From: JAVBSX01 sp031549565
GTDB taxonomy: Bacteria; Planctomycetota; Planctomycetia; Pirellulales; Thermoguttaceae
Assembly (NCBI GenBank): GCA_031549565.1
Contig: JAVBPO010000088.1
Span: 1 to 64,000 of the forward strand
DNA: 64,000 nucleotides
Direction: 5' to 3'
Numbering within the stretch: the stretch's first letter is position 1; each line of letters opens with the position of its first letter. Under the pieces are notes generated by a model that did no database searches, was not told where the DNA came from, and worked only from the letters and a program-made list of their open reading frames with translations. Below are positions 34,707 to 42,950 of the stretch, piece after piece. Made by a program: the position numbers and the translations under genes.

Positions 34707-34782
34707 GGCGTTTTGGTTGCTTTAGCCTGTTTACTTCTGCTTTATTCTACCTGAATTACCACGTCCCCTTTAAGAGCGAGTT

Positions 34783-34832
34783 TGGAGCACGGGCATCTTT
34801 GCCCGTGACACAGGCTGGAAACCTGTGCTCCA
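34783..34832. repeat. Short double-hairpin repeat
   Basis: The outer arms are TGGAGCAC and GTGCTCCA. The inner hairpins are ACGGGCA/TGCCCGT and ACAGG/CCTGT. It lies four bases after a stop on the minus strand and is similar in kind to the palindromes at 63183. Confidence 0.7.
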
Positions 34833-34836
34833 GTTG

Positions 34837-35283
34837 CTAAATATTCCGCAGTAAAGAAGTCGTGATCGCTTCGAATACCTGTTCGTGATCGAATGGTTCA
34901 GGGTTCGAAGTGATCACCATCTGATCTCCGCATTGCCAAAATATGGCGAACGTTCGGCTTTCGTCGGCGAACGTTAAGACCATCGCCGTGTTCGTCAGAT
35001 CGAGAAAATAGAAATTCATCTCGTATCCGAAAAGCGTATAACCGGCAATCGTTCTGCTGATGCGGGAATATTCGATGTCCCGATACTCTTTGAGCATCGT
35101 TTTCAGTGCGTCTTCGGCAAGCGTGTCCGGATTGAAGCCGAACGGTCGGATCATCAGAACCCAGAACGCGCCGCTGGGAGCGCTGAGCGTGATCGAACCT
35201 TCGTCGCCGTCCATCTCGGATTCGTCCAACTGCCAGTTCTCGGGGTAAACGAACGAATACCCGTGTTTGTCGTAGGTGTTCAT
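34837..35283 (-). CDS. Conserved hypothetical protein (PsbP/DUF1795-like?)
   Basis: 148 residues. The start MNTYDKHGYSFVYPENWQLD and the segment GSITLSAPSGAFWVLMI resemble small beta proteins of the PsbP/DUF1795 type that begin with a YPxxW motif. There is no signal peptide. ATG overlaps the upstream stop by four bases (ATGA), making it the last gene of a three-gene operon. The function is unknown. Confidence 0.65.
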   Translation of the reverse strand: MNTYDKHGYSFVYPENWQLDESEMDGDEGSITLSAPSGAFWVLMIRPFGFNPDTLAEDALKTMLKEYRDIEYSRISRTIAGYTLFGYEMNFYFLDLTNTAMVLTFADESRTFAIFWQCGDQMVITSNPEPFDHEQVFEAITTSLLRNI

Positions 35284-35714
35284 TGGCGTTCGGAAGCGGT
35301 TTTCGCGGGCGCGAGAACGGCTCGCTGAATGTGGACGAAATTTTCGCCGAGATACTCCGTGTAGAATCCGTCCACGCTCCAAATCTGCTGCGCCGGGTTG
35401 TCCTGGACCGCTTTCATGACCCGCTCAAGGTTGAGATTCTCCAGGCAGATGTACCGCTCCGACTCGTCTTCGGAGAAGAGAGAAACACGGCTTCCGGATT
35501 CCCGAAAAAGACAACGCTTGTTTCGGAACGGCGTTCCTTCGCGAATCCGTTTCTTGGAGGACGCCGCTTTTTCCGACTTGTTCGTCGAATCGTTCGTCGG
35601 AACGCGGATTCCGGGCCGGTTGGCGTCCCGATCCGTCTGTCCCCAAACGAGAAAAGCGACGCTCACGAAAAATAGAAAAACAATCGAAATCCCTTTGAAT
35701 CGGTGAGACATCAT
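35280..35714 (-). CDS. Secreted hypothetical protein
   Basis: 144 residues. The N-terminal signal (GISIVFLFFVSVAFLVWG) is followed by a basic Ser/Lys region and a C-terminal segment ERYICLENLNLERVMKAVQD. No known domain was recognised. Its start overlaps the stop of the acidic protein gene by one base, and its stop overlaps the next start, so the three genes are tightly coupled. Confidence 0.65.
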   Translation of the reverse strand: MMSHRFKGISIVFLFFVSVAFLVWGQTDRDANRPGIRVPTNDSTNKSEKAASSKKRIREGTPFRNKRCLFRESGSRVSLFSEDESERYICLENLNLERVMKAVQDNPAQQIWSVDGFYTEYLGENFVHIQRAVLAPAKTASERQ

Positions 35715-36106
35715 TATTCCGCCGGTGTGTTTTCTTCGTCGTCGTCGAAGGTGTTTTCGTCGGCTTCGAAATCGTCAAATTCGTCGAATCCGTCCGCTTC
35801 AACCGGTTCTTCGATCTCATCGGGGAGCTCGTCCGGAATTTCGATGTCGTCCAGCTCCTCTTCGTCGTTTTCGCCGAAATCCTCGAATTCGTCGTCGGGT
35901 AGCTCTTCGAAATCGTCGTCGAACTCGTCGTCGAAATCATCGTCGATTTCATCGTCGTCGAGCAGGTCGGAATGATCCCCGTCGAAAATCGCTTCCGGCG
36001 GTTTCGGAGTCAAACGCTTCATTTCCAACGTCGCGGCAACCGTTCCGAAGTCGTAGTAAGACGATTTCTCTTCGTTTTCGTTCGTGATGATTTGATGGAC
36101 GGACAT
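35714..36106 (-). CDS. Highly acidic hypothetical protein
   Basis: 130 residues. An ordered first part (MSVHQIITNENEEKSSYYDF, then GTVAATLEMKRLTPKPPEAI) is followed by about 80 residues made almost wholly of Asp and Glu with Phe and Pro. The tail is probably disordered and charge-based. It is the first gene of the operon. On the opposite strand the repeat-like GAA/GTC codons give a meaningless Ser-rich frame. Confidence 0.65.
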   Translation of the reverse strand: MSVHQIITNENEEKSSYYDFGTVAATLEMKRLTPKPPEAIFDGDHSDLLDDDEIDDDFDDEFDDDFEELPDDEFEDFGENDEEELDDIEIPDELPDEIEEPVEADGFDEFDDFEADENTFDDDEENTPAE

Positions 36107-36240
36107 GGGAGAGGCTGAATAGTAAGTGATCGACCGGACGATTGGATTCCGTCCAAGCTATACGATAAAATCCCTCTCGTCAAGCGATACGGCGTTTTCG
36201 CCAAATTTTTAGGGGTCCCAGGTTGTCGAACTTGTTCGCG

Positions 36241-37497
36241 TTACGATTTCATTGCGTCGGCGAGAATTCGCGACGTGCCCGGCCGCATGATCCTCGGATC
36301 GACTTCCTTCCCTTCCTGAAGCGTTTTGCGGACGTCCTTGCCGGAGATGAAGACCGGTTTTTCGTCGGTGTGATTTTCCATCAGGTCGACGCGACCGACC
36401 GATTCGTAATACGCCGCGAAACCGACGTTGAGCGGTTTGAGTTTCAAATCCCCTTTGAGGTTGTTGAAGATTTCCTGGGCGTCGAAATCGCCCCAAATCG
36501 GCGTTCCGTCGTGATACGGAGCGTCGGCGTGCTTGCGACCGATGATCAGGTCGGTAAAGCCGAAGTTTTGGCGGTAAATCGCGTGCATGACCGCTTCCTT
36601 CGGGCCGCCGTAGAACATTTTGATGTCCAACCCGAGCAGAATCACGCGGTCCGGCGGCTGTTGTCCGAGCTTTTTCCAGAGTTCCACATCGCTGTCCCCT
36701 TCGCCGATCGCGCGCTCGGAAATCAGCTTTTCGTAGGTTTTCATCCGGATTTCGGCGTTAACATCGTCCCCTTTCGTTTCGCCCAGAAGCGGATTGAGGC
36801 ACGCTCCGGCGTTGAAGCCCTGCCGCAGAAGCGTTTCCAAGCCGTAAACGAGAGCGTATTCGTGAGCGCGGTGCAGCGGGTTGCGAGTCTGGAACGCAAC
36901 GACCCGCTCCCAACCGGTTTCGGCCAGAATCTTGCGAACTTCCAACGGCGAGTGGACGTATTGCCCGAAGGCCGCGTTTTTCGGTTGCGGCAACACTTGA
37001 ATCGAGCCGCCGAGCAGATGCGTCTTGTCGGCGTCCTGAACGAGCACCATATCCGCGCCGGGATGGTCCGTCCGTTCGGTCAAATAAACGCTTTTCAAAT
37101 ATCGCGGTTTGTCCCAAGCGAAAATGTCGCCGATTTGCAGGATCGCGACGACTTCGCCGGTCGAGTTGACCACAGCGACTTCCTGTCCGACGGAAAGCTG
37201 TTTCGACATCGCTTCGGTGATCGGCAGCGAGAGCGGAATCGTCCACGCATAGAGTTTTCCGTTGGCTTCGATCACCGATTCGTCGAGAACGCGGTTGAAT
37301 GTTTTCGAATCCATCGGGCCGGTCAAGGGGCTCAGTCCGCCGTCGCCGAAGCGGTATACGGTCGAAAGATCCGCGTCGCTGACCGGAACGTTCACCAACG
37401 AAGCGGCTTTTTGCCGAAAAGCGTCGATTTCCTGGGACGCAACGGTTCGGTTGACGGGTTCGGTAAGACCACCGTGCGGGACAATCAAATCGGACAT
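36241..37497 (-). CDS. sat: Sulfate adenylyltransferase (ATP sulfurylase)
   Basis: 418 residues from ATG 37497. It makes adenosine phosphosulfate from ATP and sulfate. The active-site motif FQTRNPLHRAHE, the loop GRKHADAP and the segment GGPKEAVMHAIYRQNFGF are all typical of the single-chain ATP sulfurylase family. No APS reductase or kinase gene is adjacent in the window, so it may serve assimilation with partners elsewhere. The start MSDLIVPHGG matches the family; a longer frame upstream is not supported. Confidence 0.93.
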   Translation of the reverse strand: MSDLIVPHGGLTEPVNRTVASQEIDAFRQKAASLVNVPVSDADLSTVYRFGDGGLSPLTGPMDSKTFNRVLDESVIEANGKLYAWTIPLSLPITEAMSKQLSVGQEVAVVNSTGEVVAILQIGDIFAWDKPRYLKSVYLTERTDHPGADMVLVQDADKTHLLGGSIQVLPQPKNAAFGQYVHSPLEVRKILAETGWERVVAFQTRNPLHRAHEYALVYGLETLLRQGFNAGACLNPLLGETKGDDVNAEIRMKTYEKLISERAIGEGDSDVELWKKLGQQPPDRVILLGLDIKMFYGGPKEAVMHAIYRQNFGFTDLIIGRKHADAPYHDGTPIWGDFDAQEIFNNLKGDLKLKPLNVGFAAYYESVGRVDLMENHTDEKPVFISGKDVRKTLQEGKEVDPRIMRPGTSRILADAMKS

Positions 37498-37654
37498 GGG
37501 ACGGGAAACTCCAGGTAAAGAGGGCATGGAAGGAAAAACTGCGGGAGATTATACCAGTAATTCCCGTGTGTTCCATGGGCGGTTTTCCGGAACCCCGAGC
37601 GGCCTGGGTGGGGTAAAATTTTGCGGACAGGCTGTTTTTTCCCGTTTGATTTTT

Positions 37655-37681
37655 GACAGGATCGACAAGATTGACAGGATT
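37655..37681. repeat. 9-bp tandem repeat, GACAGGATT type x3
   Basis: GACAGGATC, GACAAGATT, GACAGGATT in a row. The inverted version (ATCCTGTCC type) lies at 38144-38170 beyond the GxxExxY gene. Confidence 0.85.
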
Positions 37682-37702
37682 CAGTCAATTTGATCCTGTT
37701 GA

Positions 37703-38089
37703 TCATAAACCCATTGGTAGTTTTTTCGGCTTTCGATATTTTCGTTTGACTTCGACACCACTTGGGCCGAAATTGAGCAGCAATCCGACGTCTTTTTTCG
37801 TGGCGACCAGATAGTTGACGAGCTGCACTTCATGCGGTACAGCAAGTTTTTGAATCGATTTGAGCTCGAGAATCACCAGATTCTCCACGAGAATGTCGGC
37901 ATAAAATTCTCCCACCGGCTGATTTTCGTAGAAAACCGTGATCGGCACTTCTTCCGAAGCCGCAAGGCCATTTTGTGCAAGTTCGATAAGCAAGCTTTTC
38001 TTGTAAACCGATTCCAAAAACCCGAAGCCCAACCGGTTATAAACTTGAAACGCGCAACCGATGATTTTTTCCGTCAATTTGTCGTGCAT
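37703..38089 (-). CDS. GxxExxY protein
   Basis: 128 residues from ATG 38089. The start MHDKLTEKIIGCAFQVYNRL is followed by the eponymous GFLESVY motif. The segments EFYADILVENLVILELKSI and PHEVQLVNYL match the family, which has a PD-(D/E)XK-like look (D, then ExK in LELKS). Its function is not established. The gene lies alone between sat and a peptidase gene, bounded on both sides by tandem 9-bp repeats in inverted orientation. Confidence 0.9.
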   Translation of the reverse strand: MHDKLTEKIIGCAFQVYNRLGFGFLESVYKKSLLIELAQNGLAASEEVPITVFYENQPVGEFYADILVENLVILELKSIQKLAVPHEVQLVNYLVATKKDVGLLLNFGPSGVEVKRKYRKPKKLPMGL

Positions 38090-38100
38090 TTTCCGAATAT

Positions 38101-38170
38101 CAACAAGATCAAAAAGGATGAACAGGATGAGTGCATTCTCTTTCATCCTGTCCGTCCTGTAAATCCTGTC
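38101..38170. repeat. 9-bp tandem repeats on the upstream side of the GxxExxY gene
   Basis: 38101-38127 holds three degenerate units of the AACAGGATG kind. 38144-38170 holds CATCCTGTC, CGTCCTGTA, AATCCTGTC, the reverse complement of the units at 37655. The two runs here could themselves pair as a hairpin. Confidence 0.8.
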
Positions 38171-38247
38171 CAAGAAAACAGGCAGAAAGCGGTAACGCGA
38201 TCCTTATGTCCGCAACAGGGATGGACAGTCCCCCGGAGCAGCTTGGG

Positions 38248-39072
38248 TTATTCCGTCCAACTCTTGTAGTGTCGTTTGTAATCCGCGACGGGACCGTTGA
38301 CCGTTTGTCGCAGCAGCGGCGCGAGTTTGGGCAGTTTTTTCTTTCCGTCGGCCTGGGCGAGAAGTTGCAGGTAATTGGCCAGAAGATGATGTGTTTGCGG
38401 TGAACCGTGAATGAGGTAATGAACCCAGGCCCACGACTCCCGGTATTCGCGAATGTCGTTCATTTCGGAGACGTTTTCGAGCTTCTCCAGCCGCTCCAGC
38501 GGGGGAACCGAGCCGAATCGGGCCGCGAGACGAACCCGCCCGAGGTACGGATGATGGAATGCCCGATCGTCCGGACGGGGTTCGAAATATTTCGCCAAAC
38601 CTTCGTCCAGCCAAATCGGAACCGACTCGATCGAAGCGTGGATGATCGCGTGAGTCATTTCGTGTCGCAAATCGATCTCGAAATCGTCCGTTCGTTGCAG
38701 CAGCACGATGCCGGGCCCGTCTTTTTTCACATAAAGCGCCCGACGATCTCTCGGAGCGCCGGGGAACTCATGCTCTAAAAAACTCAGATACGACTTTTCC
38801 GTGGAAAAAACGCACAGTTCGATTTTTTGGTTCGCTTCCGGAATCGCCAGGTATTTTTTCAGGTCGACCTGAAGCTGCGTGATTTCGTCGACGATCGATT
38901 GCAGTCCGGACAACGGGATATCCGACTGACAAACGACGACGCCGCAAACTTGCGAGTACGGAAGACGCTTGGAAAACGACGGCCGCAAATCAATCGCCGA
39001 TTCCTGCTGCCCCGCGGTATCACCGACCGGAAGCAGGAGAAACAACAGGATGAGCGGGAAAAAGCGGAGCAT
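38248..39072 (-). CDS. Secreted HExxH metallopeptidase-like protein (DUF1570-like)
   Basis: 274 residues from ATG 39072. The signal peptide is LRFFPLILLFLLLPVGDTAG. The zinc motif HEMTHAIIH is followed by IWLDEGLAKYFE, the third-ligand Glu region of the MA/DUF1570 clan. CVFSTEKSYLSFLEHEF precedes it as in related planctomycete proteins. It probably acts on extracellular proteins. The frame runs on upstream through the heptamer array, where it would read a hydrophobic VICYLLF repeat, so an N-terminal extension cannot be excluded. Confidence 0.8.
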   Translation of the reverse strand: MLRFFPLILLFLLLPVGDTAGQQESAIDLRPSFSKRLPYSQVCGVVVCQSDIPLSGLQSIVDEITQLQVDLKKYLAIPEANQKIELCVFSTEKSYLSFLEHEFPGAPRDRRALYVKKDGPGIVLLQRTDDFEIDLRHEMTHAIIHASIESVPIWLDEGLAKYFEPRPDDRAFHHPYLGRVRLAARFGSVPPLERLEKLENVSEMNDIREYRESWAWVHYLIHGSPQTHHLLANYLQLLAQADGKKKLPKLAPLLRQTVNGPVADYKRHYKSWTE

Positions 39073-39079
39073 GAAAATG

Positions 39080-39163
39080 AAATAACAAATAACAAATAAC
39101 AAATAACAAATAACAAATAACAAATAACAAATAACAAATGGGAAATGGGAAATGGGAAATGGG
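39080..39163. repeat. Compound heptamer array, AAATAAC x8 then AAATGGG x4
   Basis: Twelve perfect 7-bp units in two blocks that differ by the last three bases. It is the longest array in the window and starts seven bases upstream of the peptidase start codon. In the minus-strand frame the first block translates as a repeating seven-residue hydrophobic unit. Confidence 0.95.
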
Positions 39164-39189
39164 AAAATCCGTCGCATAAATCCCTTTTC

Positions 39190-39218
39190 CCCTTCTACCC
39201 TTCCACCCTTCTACCCTT
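39190..39218. repeat. 8-bp tandem repeat, CCCTTCTA type
   Basis: CCCTTCTA, CCCTTCCA, CCCTTCTA, CCCTT: three and a half 8-bp units touching the stop codon of the LptF-like gene. It follows the heptamer array by about 25 bases. Confidence 0.8.
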
Positions 39219-40398
39219 AATACCTATGAATAATCTTGTAAAACCAACACCCTACTAGAGTGATGAGGAGGTTGCCGCTCCAGATGAAAATGGGGGGGGC
39301 GGTGCCGGATTTGCCCCATTCGATTCCGAGCATCAAAAGCGGATAATAAAGGATCAAAATCGGAACGAAACAGGCGAAAAAGCTGGCGAAAATATCCGAC
39401 TTCTTCGACCAGATCGACAGCGTCATTCCGATCCAGACGAAGGCCATACAACTGAACCCGGCGGCAATACGTCGTTGCGGTTCGAGATTCAAACGGTAAA
39501 GGTCTCCTTGAATCGAATCGAGCTGCCCGGCTTCTTCCTGCCAAACCGGTTGGGAAAAGGTCTCGAAACTTCCGGAACAAGCGGCGAAAACCGCCCGGGC
39601 GGCCGTTTGATTGTGGATCGCCTTTCTATCCCGATGATGCCGTTCGATTTCGCCGGGAATTTGTTTCAGCGGCATCTTGGAAGGGCTTGTACTGGACGAA
39701 TCGGTCGGAATGACGCTCGAAAGCGGAAAACTGTCTTCGTGCTGGACGAATTCGACGGAGGTGACGCCGTCCTTCGAATTGTCGGAGACGACGCAGTTGT
39801 GGATGTCGATCACGCAACGCTCGCGCGGAAGATCGATTTTGATTTCCGCCCATTGTGCCGCGATTTTCAACTCTTTGTTCGTGATCGTCGGATTGAGCAA
39901 GCGTTTGTTTTCGACCCCTTTGACGGTAATCTCGAAACCGGAATCCTTGATCGAAAACCGATGGTCGATCCGTAGTTTGCTGTAGATGATTTCCTCCGCT
40001 CCGGCAATGAGAATGCGGGACATGTTTTTCATCCCCCAGGGAACGGCGACTTCGCTGAACCAGATGTAACCGACGCTCGCGAAAAAGGAAAACACAAGGA
40101 CCGGCCAAAGGATTTTCCACGGCGAGATTCCGAGTGCTTTCAGGGCCGTGAACTCGTTCGAGCCGGCCATTCTCGCGAAAAACGTCGTCGTACTGAGCAG
40201 CAGCACGACCGGAATCGTGATTCGCAACTGCTCCGGAACCGTGTACGGAATCAAACGCAAGGCGATCATGGGGGGAACGCCGTGGCTGATCGCTTCCCGC
40301 GCAACAATGACGAGCACGAGAATCCCCGTAAAAACGATCAGCGCAAAGAAAAACGACTTGAAAATCTCGCGAAAGATATAGATGTAGATCGTCTTCAT
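39217..40398 (-). CDS. LptF/LptG-family permease (YjgP/YjgQ)
   Basis: 393 residues from ATG 40398. Six membrane segments are arranged three plus three around a large periplasmic domain. The start IYIYIFREIFKSFFFALIVF and MAGSNEFTALKALGISPWKI (the conserved G-E-ALKA-G-S-W stretch) are diagnostic. These proteins form the LptB2FG transporter that extracts lipopolysaccharide from the inner membrane. LptF and LptG cannot be separated by eye. The outer-membrane barrel gene lies 107 bases upstream on the same strand. Confidence 0.9.
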   Translation of the reverse strand: MKTIYIYIFREIFKSFFFALIVFTGILVLVIVAREAISHGVPPMIALRLIPYTVPEQLRITIPVVLLLSTTTFFARMAGSNEFTALKALGISPWKILWPVLVFSFFASVGYIWFSEVAVPWGMKNMSRILIAGAEEIIYSKLRIDHRFSIKDSGFEITVKGVENKRLLNPTITNKELKIAAQWAEIKIDLPRERCVIDIHNCVVSDNSKDGVTSVEFVQHEDSFPLSSVIPTDSSSTSPSKMPLKQIPGEIERHHRDRKAIHNQTAARAVFAACSGSFETFSQPVWQEEAGQLDSIQGDLYRLNLEPQRRIAAGFSCMAFVWIGMTLSIWSKKSDIFASFFACFVPILILYYPLLMLGIEWGKSGTAPPIFIWSGNLLITLVGCWFYKIIHRY

Positions 40399-40505
40399 TG
40401 CGTCCAATTCGAAACACACGGCCCTCGGAAAGCCGAACTATCCGAAATATCGCAAGACGAGTCAAGGGCAAATTTCGGCGGGTGAATACCAAGCCAAGTC
40501 CACCG

Positions 40506-42491
40506 CTAAAACATCAGGATCATATCGATCGACGCGGTGCACTGATTTTTGGAGGAAAAATTGTCGTACACGCCGGGAAGCGAAGGGACGCCCGGGATCG
40601 TGCTGGTCAATTTCGCGTCGGACCAGTCCCAGCGAACTTCCGGCCGGATCGTGAGGTATTCGAGCGGTTTCCATTTCATGCCGAGCGAAACATCGTAAAA
40701 ATTTCGACCGGTCCATTTCGCGACTCCGTTGGCGTAGACGGAGTTGGTCGGAAAACGCAGGATTCGCGACAGTCCGTCGTCCTGAAACCATTCGAACCTC
40801 ATCCCGAACGAACAGCGGGGCGTCCATTGACATTCCAGGTATTGCACGAGTGAAACCCAGGTCGCGTCGGAATAGATCACGTTGTCGCCGTTGATCGCGT
40901 AGGAAGCGTTGGTTTCCGTTCCGAGATCGTGTTGGATCACATATTTCCAAGTCGGGTTCAACTGCTGGGCGAAGACGAGACTGTAATTCGTTCGCGTGTG
41001 GTCGTCCGTCGCGGCGACTTTTCCCGTTTGCAGCGTGAACGCGATCGACGATTCGCAGCAGGTGTCCCACTGAACGCCGATGATCCCCGACGCTTCGCTG
41101 TCGCTGGCGTCCCACACGTCCCAGCCGCGGGTCACACCGCCGTGAACCGAGAGTCCATGCGTCAATTGTTGGCTGACGATCACGCCGGTAAACGTCGTCG
41201 GTTCGCCGTACGTCGTCGTCAGAGAACGGCTGTAGAAAAAATTCTGCGGCGCCATGACCGATTCGTATCCCATGATCGAGTAAAAATGCCCCGCCTTGAC
41301 CGTCATACCATTGTGGATCGGGAGGAAAAATTCGGCGTAAAGCTGCGGAATCGAAAGCCCGTAAAGCGACGCGGTTCCGTTGCGACGGTCGCCGCTGTTG
41401 TCGTTCCACTTCAACGTCGCGTCCGTCGGATCGCTGACCGGATACTCGGTCCCATAGGCGTCGGTTCGGTAGGTTTCCGTTTCCCAACCGAGTGCGCTGG
41501 TATAGAAGTAATCGGTTCCGTAGAGCAAATCGACCCGACCCCCGACATCGAAACGAGGCCGGTTTTTGTTGACCATTCGCCCGGCGCTGAGGTAAAGTTG
41601 GTTCATCAGGAACTCGTTTCCGCGATCGTTGTATCGGATCGGAAAATTATTATCGTTCGGCGAAAACGTCGCGCCGGCGTTGACCCAACCGGTCAAAAAC
41701 CCCTGGCCGGCGTCGAACAAAGTCGCAGCCGTACAAGGCCCTCGCGGAGGACAAGGGTTGGAGCACGGATCAAAGCAGGGATTATAAACATTGCCGATCG
41801 TCCCGAACTTCGGCGAATACCCGCCGCAGCCGAACGAACCGAGCAGCGAACTGCCGCAGTGGTAGTCAGTATTCGGATGGGTATTGATCCCGTTGGCTCC
41901 GGGAAAAGGTTCCGGCGAAGGGTTTTGGTCCACGATCCCGCACCCCGCGCGTCCGGCATAGGAACCGGAGATTCCGTGAGGATCCGTTTCGCAGCAGCCG
42001 TCTTCGAACGAGTCGTCCTGAATGTATTCACCGCCGTCCGCGTATTCGTTATGGTCTTCGCCGTATTCTTCGACGTCCGTTGCGTATTCCACGTCAGGGA
42101 CCGTTTCTTCGGAATCATCGTAAATCTCAGCGGTCCCGGTACTGTCCTGGCCGAGAACTTCGTCCATCAGCTCCACATCGGTTTGAGGGTAATACCGAAC
42201 TTGCTTGTACCGTGAATAAGAAGCGTTTTGCGGTTGCTGTTTCGGTGCCGAATACCCGGCCGACCGGATCGAGGAAGGCTGCGACCGTGCGACCGGCTGC
42301 CGACTTCGCGCCGGGTTGGCCCCCATGGAATACGGGGGCTGCTCCGCGGGCGGGGGCGTTTTAAACAGGTTCAGGATCTGTCCGCCGCCGGACGGTGTGC
42401 GGTTTCCGTAAGTCATTTGCGCTTCGGAGATCATGTAGGAACTCAGCACAATCAACTGACTGACGAAAAAAGATCGCAGAATATTTCTCAC
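40506..42491 (-). CDS. BBP2-like outer-membrane beta-barrel porin
   Basis: 661 residues from GTG 42491, chosen because AAAGGAGTTCCCCCC precedes it directly; an in-frame ATG 42521 has no such support. The signal peptide is RNILRSFFVSQLIVLSSYMI. An acidic, low-complexity linker (residues about 110-200) and a Cys/Pro motif (NPCFDPCSNPCPPRGPC) precede the barrel. The barrel (GWVNAGATFSPND to the final ASIDMILMF) ends in Phe as outer-membrane proteins do and matches planctomycete BBP2-type porins. The Cys-rich linker may crosslink it in the envelope. Confidence 0.85.
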   Translation of the reverse strand: MRNILRSFFVSQLIVLSSYMISEAQMTYGNRTPSGGGQILNLFKTPPPAEQPPYSMGANPARSRQPVARSQPSSIRSAGYSAPKQQPQNASYSRYKQVRYYPQTDVELMDEVLGQDSTGTAEIYDDSEETVPDVEYATDVEEYGEDHNEYADGGEYIQDDSFEDGCCETDPHGISGSYAGRAGCGIVDQNPSPEPFPGANGINTHPNTDYHCGSSLLGSFGCGGYSPKFGTIGNVYNPCFDPCSNPCPPRGPCTAATLFDAGQGFLTGWVNAGATFSPNDNNFPIRYNDRGNEFLMNQLYLSAGRMVNKNRPRFDVGGRVDLLYGTDYFYTSALGWETETYRTDAYGTEYPVSDPTDATLKWNDNSGDRRNGTASLYGLSIPQLYAEFFLPIHNGMTVKAGHFYSIMGYESVMAPQNFFYSRSLTTTYGEPTTFTGVIVSQQLTHGLSVHGGVTRGWDVWDASDSEASGIIGVQWDTCCESSIAFTLQTGKVAATDDHTRTNYSLVFAQQLNPTWKYVIQHDLGTETNASYAINGDNVIYSDATWVSLVQYLECQWTPRCSFGMRFEWFQDDGLSRILRFPTNSVYANGVAKWTGRNFYDVSLGMKWKPLEYLTIRPEVRWDWSDAKLTSTIPGVPSLPGVYDNFSSKNQCTASIDMILMF

Positions 42492-42730
42492 GGGGGGAAC
42501 TCCTTTTGCAAAGGATCGCATAACCTACTGTTTTAGTGATATTAAACCCTGTGTCAAAACGCAAACTCGGCTTAATCCATATATGTTATCGTCTCTGTCT
42601 AATCGGGATTTTAGGAATAATCAGAAAATTTTTTGTGGTTTTTCTAAATTAACGCTATTTTGCCTGAATTGACATCCATTGAGCTTTCGTACTTGTACGG
42701 TCCGACTTACGAAATCCGTTTTCGGGGTCA

Positions 42731-42798
42731 AGGCTTCAGGCTATAGGCTTCAGGCTTCAGAATAACAAGGATGGGCCAACATCTGAAGCCTGAAACCT
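42731..42798. repeat. Heptamer repeats AGGCTTC x4 with an inverted partner
   Basis: AGGCTTC, AGGCTAT, AGGCTTC, AGGCTTC at 42731-42758, then GAAGCCT, GAAACCT at 42785-42798 in the opposite sense. The two could form a hairpin. The period is exactly seven. Confidence 0.85.
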
Positions 42799-42923
42799 TG
42801 CAGCAATTCGTTATAAAGGCCAAAATAAGTGAGACAGCACAAGCACAAAGTATTCAAGGCAAGAAAACTCACCTTTCTTGACTTTTCAAGGTGAATCGAA
42901 TACCATCGTCCAACACCCGCCGT

Positions 42924-42944
42924 CTATCCTCTATCCTCTATCCT
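42924..42944. repeat. Heptamer tandem repeat, CTATCCT x3
   Basis: Three exact units ending seven bases before the purM start codon. Confidence 0.9.
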
Positions 42945-42950
42945 CCACGC

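Larger units (their letters stand above)
42492..42950. other. Intergenic region with repeat arrays
   Basis: About 460 bases between divergent genes. The left half is AT-rich and probably holds the porin promoter. The right half holds the AGGCTTC repeats (42731-42798) and the CTATCCT array (42924-42944). No gene is seen. Confidence 0.6.

Noticed and set aside
36223..37518. A 431-codon plus-strand frame opposite sat
   Set aside because: ATP sulfurylase motifs on the minus strand are unambiguous.
39080..39163. CRISPR array
   Set aside because: Units are 7 bp with no spacers, and there are no cas genes in the window.
40929..42215. A 428-codon plus-strand frame opposite the outer-membrane barrel
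   Set aside because: It is a shadow frame; the opposite strand has signal peptide, barrel and terminal Phe.
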